The notes: generated by a model not told the origin, from the letters alone. Positions 1-7,378 are shown, counted from the stretch's first letter. The stretch: DNA of 19,206 bases from an uncultured Collinsella sp. (GCA_958421655.1 CATZMG010000043.1:1-19206); one strand, 5' to 3'. Numbers and translations are program-made.

Positions 1-326
1 TCCTTTTAATATGAGCAGGACATTGTCAAGAGGCAAAATCGGGCCTGGCCCCAACGATATGGGGTCAGGCCCTCTCCCTATATCAGCCCGTCCGCGGCGA
101 CCTCGGCGTGTCTTACCGACGCTCGTCTTTGCAGTTTAATATCCGCCCGCGGCGATCTCTCGCCGGGCAATCCGTTGCTACGGCTGAGGCTTCTACGTCG
201 AACCGACAGTCTGTGCACGCGTGTGGCGCCCTGGGCGCTCGCAGAAAAGGGACCTGAGGTTCGCCTCAACGGCTTCGGATCGAACCGCTTCCGGGGTGAT
301 CGGCTTATGTGCGGGGGACCGGCCCC
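1..326 (-). other. Structured non-coding flank downstream of IS110 remnant
   Basis: No convincing protein is seen here; the short frames are arginine/serine-rich and match nothing I know. The stretch lies directly 3' of the IS110-type transposase remnant and is rich in small stems. One is at about 145-168 around GCGATCTCTCGC. Another is TGAGG-TTCG-CCTCA at 255-268. A third, around TTCGGATCGAA, lies at about 272-285. Some IS110-family elements (the IS1111 group) carry a non-coding RNA in the end downstream of the transposase. This could therefore be the decayed end of the element, possibly with its guide (bridge) RNA. That is inference; the element's boundaries cannot be defined from one truncated copy. 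Confidence 0.3.
33..72 (-). terminator. Intrinsic-terminator-like hairpin
   Basis: The arms GGGCCTGGCCCC (41-52) and GGGGTCAGGCCC (61-72) pair over 12 bp with one wobble around an 8-nt loop. Read on the minus strand, the stem is followed by GATTTTGCC, a short T tract. It probably ends minus-strand transcription coming from the IS remnant side. The T run is weak. Confidence 0.5.
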
Positions 327-686
327 CTACGCCTCCTCGGCCATGAGGCCGACCGCCCATACCCAGCAGGCGAGCTCGCGCGCCGTGGCCACGTTCGCCT
401 TGTTGCCGTGGACCCCGCGCGCGAGCAGCGCCTCCCGCCTCTCGACCAGCCTCCGCACGCCCTTGGCGGCATGCCTCCGGGCGCCCCGGTCCGGGGCCTG
501 GCCCTTGGCGAGGCCCTTCGGCCGCCCCGAGCACGTCAGGTAGTGCCACGCGGCCTCGACCAGCGTCTTCCTCAGGTGCTTGTTGCCAGCCTTGGTGATC
601 GCGCCCCTGCGGTCGCTCTCCCCGCTGGAGTGCTCGGAGGGCGTCAGGCCGACCCACGCCGCGAACGAGCGGGCGTTCGACTGGAT
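327..686 (-). pseudogene. IS110-family transposase, 5'-truncated remnant (C-terminal domain)
   Basis: An open frame of about 120 codons ends at TAG (327-329) and has no plausible start. It reads through AARSFAAWVG-type sequence, GLTPSEHSSG, RRGAITKAGNKHLRKTLVEA and GNKANVATARELA. These match the C-terminal (Transposase_20) domain of IS110/IS116/IS902 transposases, which use a RuvC-like N-terminal domain plus this serine-containing domain. The N-terminal DEDD half is absent. Similarity stops at about 686, exactly where the galM terminator begins, so the element was cut or deleted there. Codon use is very GC-rich. A 154-residue frame in another register (193-657) overlaps it and is spurious. 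The protein is certainly non-functional. Family assignment is confident; the exact truncation point is approximate. Confidence 0.8.
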
Positions 687-722
687 AGAAAAGCGCCCGT
701 CGGCGGTGGTGCCGGCGGGCGC
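687..722 (-). terminator. Intrinsic terminator of galM
   Basis: The arms GCGCCCGTCGGC (693-704) and GCCGGCGGGCGC (711-722) pair over 12 bp with one mismatch around a 6-nt loop. On the minus strand they are followed by TTTTCT. It lies 28 bp past the galM stop codon and is oriented to end galM transcription. Confidence 0.8.
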
Positions 723-749
723 TGCTGTGCGATATGTTGCGTTGTGGGC

Positions 750-1802
750 TTAGTGTCTCATAAAGTGGTACTCGATCACATTGCTGTAGGGGTGACCCGG
801 GCCCACAATGCCCTGTGGGAACAGCGGCTGGTGCGGCGTGTCGGGGTACATCTCTGCCTCGAGGGCAAAGCCGGCGCCCCAGCCATAGTTAGCATCGTCC
901 TTGGCGTGCTCGTCACCCAGCCAGTTGCCGGTGTAGAGCTGCACGCCCGGGGCGGTGGTGTAGTAGTCCAGCTCACGACCGGTCCACATCTCCTCGACGT
1001 GCATCGCGCGGCGCAGATTACGGCCGTACTGATAGCCATCGATACACAGGCAGTGGTCGTAGCCGCGTGCTTGCTTAATCTGCGGGTCGTCGGCTTCCAT
1101 GCCGGGAGCGACGGGGCGCAGCTCACGGAAGTCAAACGGCGTGCCCTCGACCGGAGCGATCTCGCCGGTGGGGATGTTCTGGTCGTTGATGGGCAGGTAG
1201 TGGGCAGCGTTAGCGACAAAGAAGTGCTCGCAGTCCATGCCGGCGTTATGGCCGGCAAGGTTAAAGTACGTGTGGTTGGTCATGGACACGTACGTGGCGC
1301 GGTCGCTCTCGCAGCCATATTCGATGCGAAAGACGCCGGTGCGCGTCACGGTAAACACGGCTGTAAAGGTGCGGTTGCCGGGGAGACCCAGCTCGCCATC
1401 CTCAAGCGAGGTGGTCATGCGAACGGCGTTGTGAGTCTCGTCGAGTTCAACGTCCCACACGCGTTTATGCAGGCCGTGCTCAAGGTCGCTGTGCAGGTTG
1501 TTGGCGCCTTCGTTGGCCGGCATGTGCCAGTCCGTGCCAGCGATAGTGATCGTGGCACCTGCAGTGCGGTTGGCCACAGGGCCGATGGTCGCGCCAAAGC
1601 AGGCGGGGTTGTCAAAGTAATCCTCGAGCTTATCGAAGCCCAGAACCACATCGCGCACGTTGCCGGGAATGTCGGGCACATCGATACCCAGCACGGTGGC
1701 GCCATAGTCCATAATGCGAACGCAGATCTCGGGCCCGTTGAGGGTGTAACGATGAACGGGGGTACCGCACGGCGCGGTGCCGAAAAGCTCGGAAGTGATC
1801 AT
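750..1802 (-). CDS. galM: Aldose 1-epimerase (galactose mutarotase)
   Basis: The 350-residue product interconverts alpha and beta anomers of galactose or glucose in the cytoplasm. Family landmarks are in order: NRTAG near residue 78, NNLHS with His104, MTNHTYFNLAGH with catalytic His177, GYDH with Asp249, and FALEAEMYPDTPH with catalytic base Glu315. These correspond to the two His, the Asp and the Glu known from lactococcal GalM. Length fits the family (about 340). The frame extends 20 codons upstream, but I chose the ATG at 1802 because AGGA sits 6 nt before it and homologous sequence begins there. It is divergent from a DeoR regulator and isolated from the PTS operons by the toxin-antitoxin genes. 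It could handle galactose or glucose released by the neighbouring 6-phospho-glycosidases (inference). A strong terminator follows. Confidence 0.93.
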   Translation of the reverse strand: MITSELFGTAPCGTPVHRYTLNGPEICVRIMDYGATVLGIDVPDIPGNVRDVVLGFDKLEDYFDNPACFGATIGPVANRTAGATITIAGTDWHMPANEGANNLHSDLEHGLHKRVWDVELDETHNAVRMTTSLEDGELGLPGNRTFTAVFTVTRTGVFRIEYGCESDRATYVSMTNHTYFNLAGHNAGMDCEHFFVANAAHYLPINDQNIPTGEIAPVEGTPFDFRELRPVAPGMEADDPQIKQARGYDHCLCIDGYQYGRNLRRAMHVEEMWTGRELDYYTTAPGVQLYTGNWLGDEHAKDDANYGWGAGFALEAEMYPDTPHQPLFPQGIVGPGHPYSNVIEYHFMRH

Positions 1803-1947
1803 TTGGTTCCTAACATCGAGGTATTTCCGACAAACTGTAGCGCGAACAGGCGAGATTATCACTACATCCCACTAAAGCAGGGGGTATTTTTCTCAAAAAA
1901 GTGATGATTGGAGCTGTGCGGGCGTTCATTTTTGACGCACGCGGGTC

Positions 1948-1956
1948 TGATACAAT
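1948..1956 (+). promoter_or_regulatory. Extended -10 promoter of the DeoR gene
   Basis: TGATACAAT is an extended -10 element (TG, one base, TACAAT). No good -35 hexamer lies 17 bp upstream, only a T-rich run, as is common with extended -10 promoters. It lies about 50 bp before the chosen GTG start. Confidence 0.5.
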
Positions 1957-2007
1957 TTGTTCGTTATTGTTTGAATTGACGTGAGCGTGGAACGGCGAGG
2001 ATTCATC

Positions 2008-2772
2008 GTGATTAAGGCAGAGCGACAGGATAAGGTTCGGCAGCTGCTCGAGGAACAGGGAACGGTCTCGGTCAAGGAGATTTCGGATGCGTTAGGTGTC
2101 TCGGATATGACGATCCGCCGTGACCTTGAGGAGCTTGCGAGCCTGGGCGAGATCGAGCGCGTGCACGGCGGAGCCCGCAGTGCGCAGAGCCGTCCCCACG
2201 CTATGCTGCGCCATGAGTATTCGCACAGCGAAAAGCGCACGAAGCATGCCGAGGAAAAGTTGCAGATTGCGCGCCGTGCTGTGGAGCTTATCGAGGAAGG
2301 CTCGACCATCTTTTTGGGCACGGGCACCACGGTTGAGCAGATGGCCTCGATGCTGCCGGCGTTTCGCCTGCGCATTGTGACCAATTCGCTTTCGGTGTTT
2401 AACCTGCTCGAGGCGCGCGAAGACTGCGAACTGTGCCTGGTGGGCGGCGTGTACCGCCGCCGCACTGCCGCCTTTGTGGGCCCCACGGCCGAGGACACCT
2501 TGCGCGCACTGGGGATCGACGCAGCCTTTATCGGCGCAAACGGCATTTTGGACGGCGACGTGTCTACGTCTAACATGGAAGAGGGCCGCATCCAGCAGCT
2601 CGCCTTTAGCAAGGCCGACTCGCGCTATCTGATCGCCGATTCCAGCAAGATTGGCAAGCGCGACTTCTACACCTTCTGCCGTCTGGACAGCCTGGACGCC
2701 GTGGTGTGCGAGCCAGGTATCTCGGTCGAGGACCGCGCCGCCATCGAGGAGCATACGCAGGTCATTTGTTAA
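2008..2772 (+). CDS. DeoR/GlpR-family sugar-phosphate-responsive transcriptional regulator
   Basis: The 254-residue product has an N-terminal DeoR winged helix-turn-helix (about residues 5-57): VSVKEISDALGVSDMTIRRD, then a G..ERVHGGA ending. A DeoR C-terminal sensor domain follows, with the phosphosugar-binding IFLGTGTTVEQMA loop, VTNSLSVF, LVGGVYRR and a GANGI segment. Members usually repress sugar catabolism genes until a sugar phosphate binds. The frame opens at a GTG at 1981. I prefer the GTG at 2008 because GCGAGG lies 7 nt upstream and the family N-terminus (IKAERQDKV) starts there. It is divergent from galM with a 205-bp gap, so galM is a plausible target. LacR of lactose/tagatose operons belongs to the same family, but I cannot assign the ligand. 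No clear terminator was seen downstream. Confidence 0.88.
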   Translation: MIKAERQDKVRQLLEEQGTVSVKEISDALGVSDMTIRRDLEELASLGEIERVHGGARSAQSRPHAMLRHEYSHSEKRTKHAEEKLQIARRAVELIEEGSTIFLGTGTTVEQMASMLPAFRLRIVTNSLSVFNLLEAREDCELCLVGGVYRRRTAAFVGPTAEDTLRALGIDAAFIGANGILDGDVSTSNMEEGRIQQLAFSKADSRYLIADSSKIGKRDFYTFCRLDSLDAVVCEPGISVEDRAAIEEHTQVIC

Positions 2773-2889
2773 CTAGCGCTGCAGGCGATGCTTCTGCCCT
2801 CTGCCGGCGCGGGGGTTATTGCATCAATATGGCGTGCAGAATGACACATAAAAGTTAAAACGTCATTTACGCGTCAAAAAATATGAGAC

Positions 2890-2944
2890 GTAAAAATTTG
2901 CGCGTCATTTTACGCGTCAATGTGACGTGAAATGACGCGCAAAT
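2890..2944 (-). terminator. Long perfect inverted repeat, probable terminator of the TA operon
   Basis: Arms ATTTGCGCGTCATTT (2896-2910) and AAATGACGCGCAAAT (2930-2944) are perfect 15-bp inverted repeats. The interior TACGCGTCA/TGACGTG extends the stem imperfectly. On the minus strand the stem runs into a TTTTT tract (2892-2896), suiting a terminator 30 bp after the toxin stop. The element TGACGCG/CGCGTCA also recurs at 2861-2890 outside the stem, so a protein-binding role is an alternative. Confidence 0.6.
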
Positions 2945-2973
2945 GCGCTCGGGCCAAGTATTCAGCTTGTGGG

Positions 2974-3279
2974 CTAGACCAGGCGGGCGTAGTCCTGTGA
3001 CTGATGAAAGATGTGGGCGATATAGATTGTTTCGTGCTCAAACTTGTATAGACACACGTAGTTGTTGACGGGAAACGATCGGTAATTACGTGCCGCCAAC
3101 TCTTGCATGTGTGAGAGGGGACGTAAAAGCGGCTGCTCGCGAAGCAGGTCAAGCTGATATTCAAACTCAGCGACAAAATTGCCTGCTGCACGCGGATTCT
3201 TGAGGATTTGAGCAAGGTATCCGACAATACTCTCGTACTCATATCGCGCGCTTTTGAGGATTACGACGTTATAGGTCAT
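2974..3279 (-). CDS. RelE/ParE-family toxin of a type II toxin-antitoxin system
   Basis: The 101-residue basic protein begins MTYNVVILKSARYEYESIV and ends with FPVNNYVCLYKFEHETIYIA then HQSQDYARL. This fits the RelE/ParE fold: an N-terminal strand, two helices, then a sheet with a conserved Arg and a C-terminal h..rDY..l motif. Members are ribosome-dependent mRNA interferases (RelE type) or gyrase poisons (ParE type); the sequence alone does not decide which. The start overlaps the antitoxin's last codons by 11 bp, typical of antitoxin-toxin translational coupling. The length and the preserved C-terminal motif suggest an intact gene. Transcription runs away from the lacG-type operon and ends at the inverted repeat just downstream. 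Confidence 0.85.
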   Translation of the reverse strand: MTYNVVILKSARYEYESIVGYLAQILKNPRAAGNFVAEFEYQLDLLREQPLLRPLSHMQELAARNYRSFPVNNYVCLYKFEHETIYIAHIFHQSQDYARLV

Positions 3280-3535
3280 ATTTGTCTCGTATCGAAGCCG
3301 CGAAGGATTCGTAGTCGCTGTAGTCGCCTTGCGATATTTCGTCTTCTGCCAACATCATACGCGACAGCAGTTTTGCCTTGGCGATTTCTTCTTGCATGAG
3401 GCGATACTGGTCGCTGCTGATGCAGTGCATGGCCTCGTAGCCGTTCTTGGTAACGGTAACGTCGCGCTCAGACTCAACAAGTGCGGTGAATGCAGCAGTG
3501 TCCTTCATATCTCGGACGGGCACACAAGCTGACAT
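3269..3535 (-). CDS. Phd/YefM-family antitoxin
   Basis: The 88-residue protein would neutralise the adjacent toxin and autorepress the pair. The N-terminal half (PVRDMKDTAAFTALVESE, then DVTVTKNGYEAMHCIS) matches the Phd/YefM DNA-binding fold, in which a short strand-helix is followed by an 'ptvTKNG' turn. The acidic C-terminus (EDEISQGDYSDYES) is the usual disordered toxin-binding tail. The frame opens 12 codons earlier. I chose the ATG at 3535 because AAAGGAGG lies 5 nt upstream, the best ribosome site in this part of the window. It is translated before the toxin and overlaps it by 11 bp. Confidence 0.87.
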   Translation of the reverse strand: MSACVPVRDMKDTAAFTALVESERDVTVTKNGYEAMHCISSDQYRLMQEEIAKAKLLSRMMLAEDEISQGDYSDYESFAASIRDKYDL

Positions 3536-3552
3536 GGGTACCTCCTTTGCGT

Positions 3553-3570
3553 TGGGACACAATTGTACCA
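3553..3570 (-). promoter_or_regulatory. Probable TA promoter -10 with overlapping palindrome
   Basis: On the minus strand TACAAT (3562-3567) is a good -10 hexamer about 30 bp before the antitoxin start. It sits inside the near-palindrome TGGGACACAATTGTACCA, whose core ACAATTGT is perfect. Phd/YefM antitoxins commonly autorepress from palindromes overlapping their promoter, so this is the likely operator (inference). No strong -35 was found. Confidence 0.45.
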
Positions 3571-3602
3571 CGGTATATTAGAACGTCGGAGTCGTCGAAT
3601 TA

Positions 3603-3817
3603 TCTCAATCTGTAACAGTTGGGAGTAGAAAACCGGGTTAGATGTTACAGATCGAGATATTCTGCTTCGGGCTACCCGTTTGTCTCGATCTGTAACAGGT
3701 AGACGTGAAAAACCGGGCTACGTGTTACAGATCGAGATCTTCAAGTTCGGGCCATTCGTTTGTCTTGATCTGTAACAGGTGGGACCGAGAAATTGGTCTA
3801 TGTGTTACAGATCGAGA
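3603..3817. repeat. Array A: three tandem 55-bp palindromic repeats
   Basis: Units lie at 3603-3657, 3683-3737 and 3763-3817, an exact 80-bp period. Each has a left arm of the type TCTCGATCTGTAACA, a 25-nt A-rich centre and a right arm TGTTACAGATCGAGA. Centres carry TAG/CTA and CC/GG pairs around AAAA that extend the stem in most copies. The 25-bp spacers are also partly conserved (TTCGGGC, CGTTTG). It lies between the TA promoter and the lacG-type terminator. No coding potential is seen. Role unknown. Confidence 0.93.
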
Positions 3818-3840
3818 CGAATGATCCGCTCGGGCCCACC

Positions 3841-3888
3841 AAAACAAAAAGGCCGCATGCGAACCCGCGGAGGGATTCGCATGCGGCC
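3841..3888 (-). terminator. Intrinsic terminator of cassette 1
   Basis: The perfect 13-bp arms GGCCGCATGCGAA (3851-3863) and TTCGCATGCGGCC (3876-3888) are followed on the minus strand by TTTTTGTTTT. It lies 22 bp after the stop of the GH1 gene and ends the lacE-lacG-type transcript. Confidence 0.93.
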
Positions 3889-3910
3889 GACAGGGGGTAT
3901 GCGGTGGAAA

Positions 3911-5332
3911 CTAGGCCATGAGCAGGCCGGTCTCCGCGACGTTCTTGTACCAGTACGCGCTCGCCTTGGGATAGCGCTTCTGGGTCTCAAAGTCGATGTA
4001 GAACAGACCATAGCGTTTGTTGTAGCCGTTGGTCCAGGAGAACTGGTCCTGTAGCGACCACACAAAGTAGCCGTCGACGTTCACGCCGCCGTCGATTGCC
4101 TTGAGGATCCACGCGAGATGCTGACGCATGTAGTCGATGCGAGGGGCGTCGTCGATAAAGCCGTCCTCGAAGTCGTCCTTATAGCCCATGCCGTTCTCGG
4201 TGATGTAGATCTTCTTGTAGTTGGGGTAATCGTTCTTAATGCGGAGCAGCAGATCGTACAAGCCCTCAGGATAGATGATCCAGTCCCAATCGGTGGTGGG
4301 AACGCCTTCGCGCACGCATGACTCGCCCACGCCCTTGAGGAACCAGCGCGAGGAGCCCTTGTCGCCGGTGCCATTGTGGTTGATGTCGTTTTCGCCCTCG
4401 GCGGCACGCAGGAACTGGCACTTGTAGGTGTTGACGCCCAGGCAATCGTTGTAGGGGAGCGCGGCGGTCAGCGCGGCGATGTCCTCGTCGCGAACGTCGA
4501 GCTCGCCGCCGGCGATATGGGCAAGCTTGGTCGCGGCTTCCATGGTGTCGGCTGCATAGTGGCCACGGAAGGTGGCATCGAGCACCCAGCGGTTGTTGAT
4601 GACGTCGGCCATGCGAGCTGCCTCGCAGTCAGCGGCGTTGTTGGGGTCGAGGGGATACTTGGGCTCCAGGTTCTGGACAATGCCAATCTCGCCCTCAAAG
4701 CCGCCCTCATGGAAGGCGACGACGGCCTTGGCGTGGGCCACCATCATGTTGTGCATGAGCTGGAAAGCCTTGTCCAGGCGATACTTCTCGCCGTGCGGCC
4801 AGTTGCCGACGATAAAGCTGCCCTCGGCGGTCGCGGGAATCTCGTTAAAGGTAAACCAGTGCTTGACCTCGGTGAACTCGGCAAAGCAGAACTTGGCGTA
4901 CTCGACAAAGGCGTCGATCGTCGTGCGCGTCAGGAAACCCTCGCCGCCGTTCTGGTAAAAGGCCTCAGGTGTATCAAAGTGATCGAGCGTGACATAGGGG
5001 ATAACGCCGGCCTTATTGCAGGTGGCGAAAAGCTCGTGATAGAAAGCGACGCCCTCGGGGTTAATCTCGCCGGTGCCATTGGGGAAGATGCGGCTCCAAG
5101 CGATGGAGACACGGATACCGTTGATGCCGAAGCGCTGGCACAGGTCGATATCGACCGGGTACTTGTTGTAGAAATCGCTTGCGGGGTCGGGGGAGAAGCG
5201 ACCCTGAGCAGCCAGGAAATCGTCCCAGGGCACTTTGCCCTTGCCGTGCGTACGGGTCTCGCCCTCAACCTGGTAAGCAGCGGTGGCGCCGCCAAACACA
5301 AAGCCGTCGGGGAACTGCATGGGGTTGGTCAT
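3911..5332 (-). CDS. GH1 6-phospho-beta-galactosidase (LacG-like), cassette 1
   Basis: The 473-residue cytoplasmic enzyme would hydrolyse 6-phosphorylated beta-galactosides delivered by the PTS permease encoded just upstream. GH1 landmarks: FVFGGATAAYQVEG near residue 11, HFDTP near 118, WFTFNE with acid/base Glu164, and YITENG with nucleophile Glu379. The phosphate site SWTNGYNKRY (432-441) supplies Ser432, Lys439 and Tyr441. Trp433 after that Ser is as in LacG, whereas 6-phospho-beta-glucosidases of the BglA type have Ala, so a galactoside preference is favoured (family knowledge plus inference). The stretch GGELDVRDEDIAAL is also LacG-like. The start at 5332 has AAAGGA 7 nt upstream. It is the second gene of the pair, 76 bp after the permease gene. 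Specificity is not proven; 6-phospho-beta-glucosidase activity is the main alternative. Confidence 0.9.
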   Translation of the reverse strand: MTNPMQFPDGFVFGGATAAYQVEGETRTHGKGKVPWDDFLAAQGRFSPDPASDFYNKYPVDIDLCQRFGINGIRVSIAWSRIFPNGTGEINPEGVAFYHELFATCNKAGVIPYVTLDHFDTPEAFYQNGGEGFLTRTTIDAFVEYAKFCFAEFTEVKHWFTFNEIPATAEGSFIVGNWPHGEKYRLDKAFQLMHNMMVAHAKAVVAFHEGGFEGEIGIVQNLEPKYPLDPNNAADCEAARMADVINNRWVLDATFRGHYAADTMEAATKLAHIAGGELDVRDEDIAALTAALPYNDCLGVNTYKCQFLRAAEGENDINHNGTGDKGSSRWFLKGVGESCVREGVPTTDWDWIIYPEGLYDLLLRIKNDYPNYKKIYITENGMGYKDDFEDGFIDDAPRIDYMRQHLAWILKAIDGGVNVDGYFVWSLQDQFSWTNGYNKRYGLFYIDFETQKRYPKASAYWYKNVAETGLLMA

Positions 5333-5366
5333 GAGTCATCCTTTCTGTGGAATACGAATAGGGAGA

Positions 5367-5393
5367 GGTGCCCGAACTGGGGATCCAGGCACC
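5367..5393 (-). other. Intercistronic hairpin between permease and glycosidase, cassette 1
   Basis: GGTGC and GCACC enclose a second stem CTGG-GGAT-CCAG, giving about 9 bp with a 5-nt bulge. There is no T tract, so it is more likely an RNA-processing or stability element than a terminator. Confidence 0.4.
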
Positions 5394-5408
5394 AACAGAG
5401 GGAGGAAA

Positions 5409-7187
5409 CTAGTCGAGGTTCTCGCGGAGCCACTTAATGGCGCCAGCGGGGTCGCGAGTAAGGTCGATATATTCCTTGCCGCGCGGGGCGAGCAGCTTAA
5501 TGCCCAGACGATCGGTGTCGGCCTTCATGTCGTTGTAGTAGCTACGGACCTGCGGGGCAAGCACGATAACGTCGTACTGATCCATGATGGCAGTGTGCTG
5601 ACCATAAGCGCCTGCGGAGGAAGCGATGTTCTCTCCGGTCTGCGCAGCACCTTCCTTGATGGCGTTGGCAAGCATGGCAGAGGTGCCGGCGCCGGCGCAC
5701 AGGACGAGGACCTTCAGACCGTCGACATCCTTCTTAGCGGATGCGTCGGCTGCGGGCTCGGGCTGATCGGCGACAGGCTCGCTGTCGGCGGCAGCGGCGG
5801 TCGGCTCGACGGAAGCGGTAGTCTGTTCGACAGTGGGCGCAGAGGTGCTGGCGGCGATGGTGGCAGCACCATCGGACTCAAGACCCAGCTCGGCGGCGCG
5901 CTCGGCCTCCTGGTCGCAGAGCAGCTTATCGTATGCCTTCAAGAACGGTAGGTAGATGATGGCGTCCAGCAAGATGATGATCGCGACAAATACCAGGGCG
6001 ATAAGCTGGAAGTTCGTGGTGATGAAGATGCCGATGGGGGCAGGGGTAGCCCAAGGCACCACGAAGGAGAAGCCGTTCATGCCCACGTTATCGATAAAGA
6101 ACTTGGCAACACTCACGTTGACGCAGCCGGCGGCAACAAAGGGGATGAGCATGTAGGGGTTAAGGATCATCGGCGCGCCAAAGAGCAGCGGTTCGTTGAC
6201 GGCGAAGGCAACAGGAACAATCGAGGCCTTACCGACGGCTTTGAGCTGCTTGGACTTCATAAAGAGAATCAGCAGAAGCGGCACGATGAACGTGGCACCG
6301 GTGCCGCCGAACTCACCCACGAGCGACATGTTGAAGGTGAGGGAATGGGCGGGGTGACCACCGGCCAGCAGAACCTGCAGATTCTCGGCCTGGTTGGCAA
6401 GACGGATGGGGTCGATGCCCGGCTGGACAATCGAAGGACCGTGGACACCGATGAACCAGAAGAACGCGGTGGCTGCCTGAATAAGGATGAGTCCGGGGTA
6501 GGTCTCTGCTGCAGTGAAGAGCGGGGAGAGCAGCTTGATGAGCAGCTCGGAGAACGGAACGCCCATGAGGTTGCGCACGACGACATCGATGATGCCGCAG
6601 ATGATGACGGCGCCGCCAAAGGGGATGATGTCACGGAAGTTCTGAGCGATGGCGCCCGGGACCTCCTTGGGCAGCTTAATGGTCAGATCGCGAGAGACGC
6701 AGAATTTGTAGACCCACACGGTGATGAACGCGGCGATATAGGCCGAGAACAGACCGCGCGTGCCCATGCTGGTGCAGTCGAAGACCGAAAGCTCGGAGCC
6801 GTTGAACTTGGTGGTGAACTGCGTAACGGCGAGCAAAAGCATACTGCACTGGGCGGCCACCATGGTGGAGCCGTCGTTGAGCACCTTGCCGGCGGGCATG
6901 CGACGGTTCATGGAAGCCGTAAAGTTCTTGGCAGTGGTGCCGGCGACCATGATGCCCATGACGCCCATGGTGAAGTTGTACAGCTTGTTGCACCAGTCGA
7001 TGAGCGGCTGGGGCAGCGTGATGCCGACTACGCCGGGAAGGGTGGCAATGAGCAGAAAGATCGAAGAGGTGAGGACGATGGGCATGCACCCAAGGAATCC
7101 GTCCTTAATAGCCTGGAGGTAGATGTTCCTCGAGATCTTCTCAAAGAACGGCTGATGCTTTTCGAGCATCTTTACGATGGCGTCCAT
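5409..7187 (-). CDS. Lactose/cellobiose-family PTS permease EIICB (LacE-like), cassette 1
   Basis: The 592-residue fused permease imports a beta-glycoside and phosphorylates it at C6. The EIIC membrane domain (about residues 1-440) begins with the amphipathic MLEKHQPFFEKISRNIYL typical of LacE. It contains TTAKNFT near 84, KLPKEVPGAIAQNF near 171, the substrate-site GVHGPS with His249, GGTGAT near 294 and NEPLLFGAP with Glu332. An Ala/Glu/Pro-rich linker (about 440-485) leads to the EIIB domain, with phospho-cysteine Cys497 in VLVLCAGAGTSA and a LAPQVRSYY helix start. Size and domain order match LacE (about 570-590). AAGGAG lies 4 nt before the ATG. First gene of the pair with the GH1 gene and divergent from its LacI regulator across a perfect operator palindrome. 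No EIIA is attached; phosphate must come from a separate EIIA. Confidence 0.93.
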   Translation of the reverse strand: MDAIVKMLEKHQPFFEKISRNIYLQAIKDGFLGCMPIVLTSSIFLLIATLPGVVGITLPQPLIDWCNKLYNFTMGVMGIMVAGTTAKNFTASMNRRMPAGKVLNDGSTMVAAQCSMLLLAVTQFTTKFNGSELSVFDCTSMGTRGLFSAYIAAFITVWVYKFCVSRDLTIKLPKEVPGAIAQNFRDIIPFGGAVIICGIIDVVVRNLMGVPFSELLIKLLSPLFTAAETYPGLILIQAATAFFWFIGVHGPSIVQPGIDPIRLANQAENLQVLLAGGHPAHSLTFNMSLVGEFGGTGATFIVPLLLILFMKSKQLKAVGKASIVPVAFAVNEPLLFGAPMILNPYMLIPFVAAGCVNVSVAKFFIDNVGMNGFSFVVPWATPAPIGIFITTNFQLIALVFVAIIILLDAIIYLPFLKAYDKLLCDQEAERAAELGLESDGAATIAASTSAPTVEQTTASVEPTAAAADSEPVADQPEPAADASAKKDVDGLKVLVLCAGAGTSAMLANAIKEGAAQTGENIASSAGAYGQHTAIMDQYDVIVLAPQVRSYYNDMKADTDRLGIKLLAPRGKEYIDLTRDPAGAIKWLRENLD

Positions 7188-7264
7188 AGAGCTCCTTTGC
7201 TGCTCGATGCGCGATGCATGTGGATGGAACTGGTCGTCGATGGATGGTCAGGACTGCCCGGAAA

Positions 7265-7283
7265 CCTTCCTGCTTAAGGAAGG
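7265..7283 (-). other. Leader hairpin upstream of cassette 1 permease
   Basis: CCTTCCT-GCTTA-AGGAAGG is a perfect 7-bp stem between the operator and the permease start. It would lie in the 5' leader if transcription starts near the operator. Function unknown. Confidence 0.35.
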
Positions 7284-7289
7284 CATTGC

Positions 7290-7311
7290 GAAATGACAAC
7301 GTTGTCATTTC
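7290..7311. promoter_or_regulatory. Perfect 22-bp palindrome, operator of cassette 1 LacI
   Basis: A perfect palindrome is centred on the CG of TGACAACGTTGTCA and extends to GAAATGACAAC on one side. This is the usual architecture of a LacI-family operator with a central CG. It sits about 100 bp before the permease start and in the gap with the divergent lacI-type gene, so it most likely binds that regulator. Confidence 0.8.
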
Positions 7312-7314
7312 GTT

Positions 7315-7334
7315 AATGACAACGTAAGACATTT
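7315..7334. promoter_or_regulatory. Second, imperfect operator copy, cassette 1
   Basis: AATGACAACGTAAGACATTT repeats one perfect half (AATGACAACG) of the neighbouring palindrome with a degenerate second half. The centres are about 23-24 bp apart, so two dimers could bind side by side. Confidence 0.5.
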
Positions 7335-7378
7335 TTGGAAGAGCAACAAGGATATACGGGTGAGCGGTCGATATTGTT

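Noticed and set aside
145..168. tRNA or rRNA fragment in the left flank
   Set aside because: The stems do not form a cloverleaf, and there is no CCA end or T-loop motif.
193..657. 154-codon minus-strand frame
   Set aside because: It overlaps the IS110 transposase remnant in a different register and is Arg/Gly/Ala-rich without family features.
309..1904. Long plus-strand open frame of 531 codons
   Set aside because: It runs antisense to the IS110 remnant and galM, has no recognisable domain, and exists because high GC makes stops rare opposite real genes.
1932..1956. TTGACG (1932) with TACAAT as a standard promoter for the DeoR gene
   Set aside because: The 13-bp spacer is too short; the extended -10 alone was retained.
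3841..3888. Array A extending into the terminator of cassette 1
   Set aside because: The terminator arms share no sequence with the 55-bp units; they are separate elements.
4376..5437. Plus-strand frame of 353 codons opposite the cassette 1 GH1 gene
   Set aside because: It is an antisense shadow with no ribosome site and no domain.
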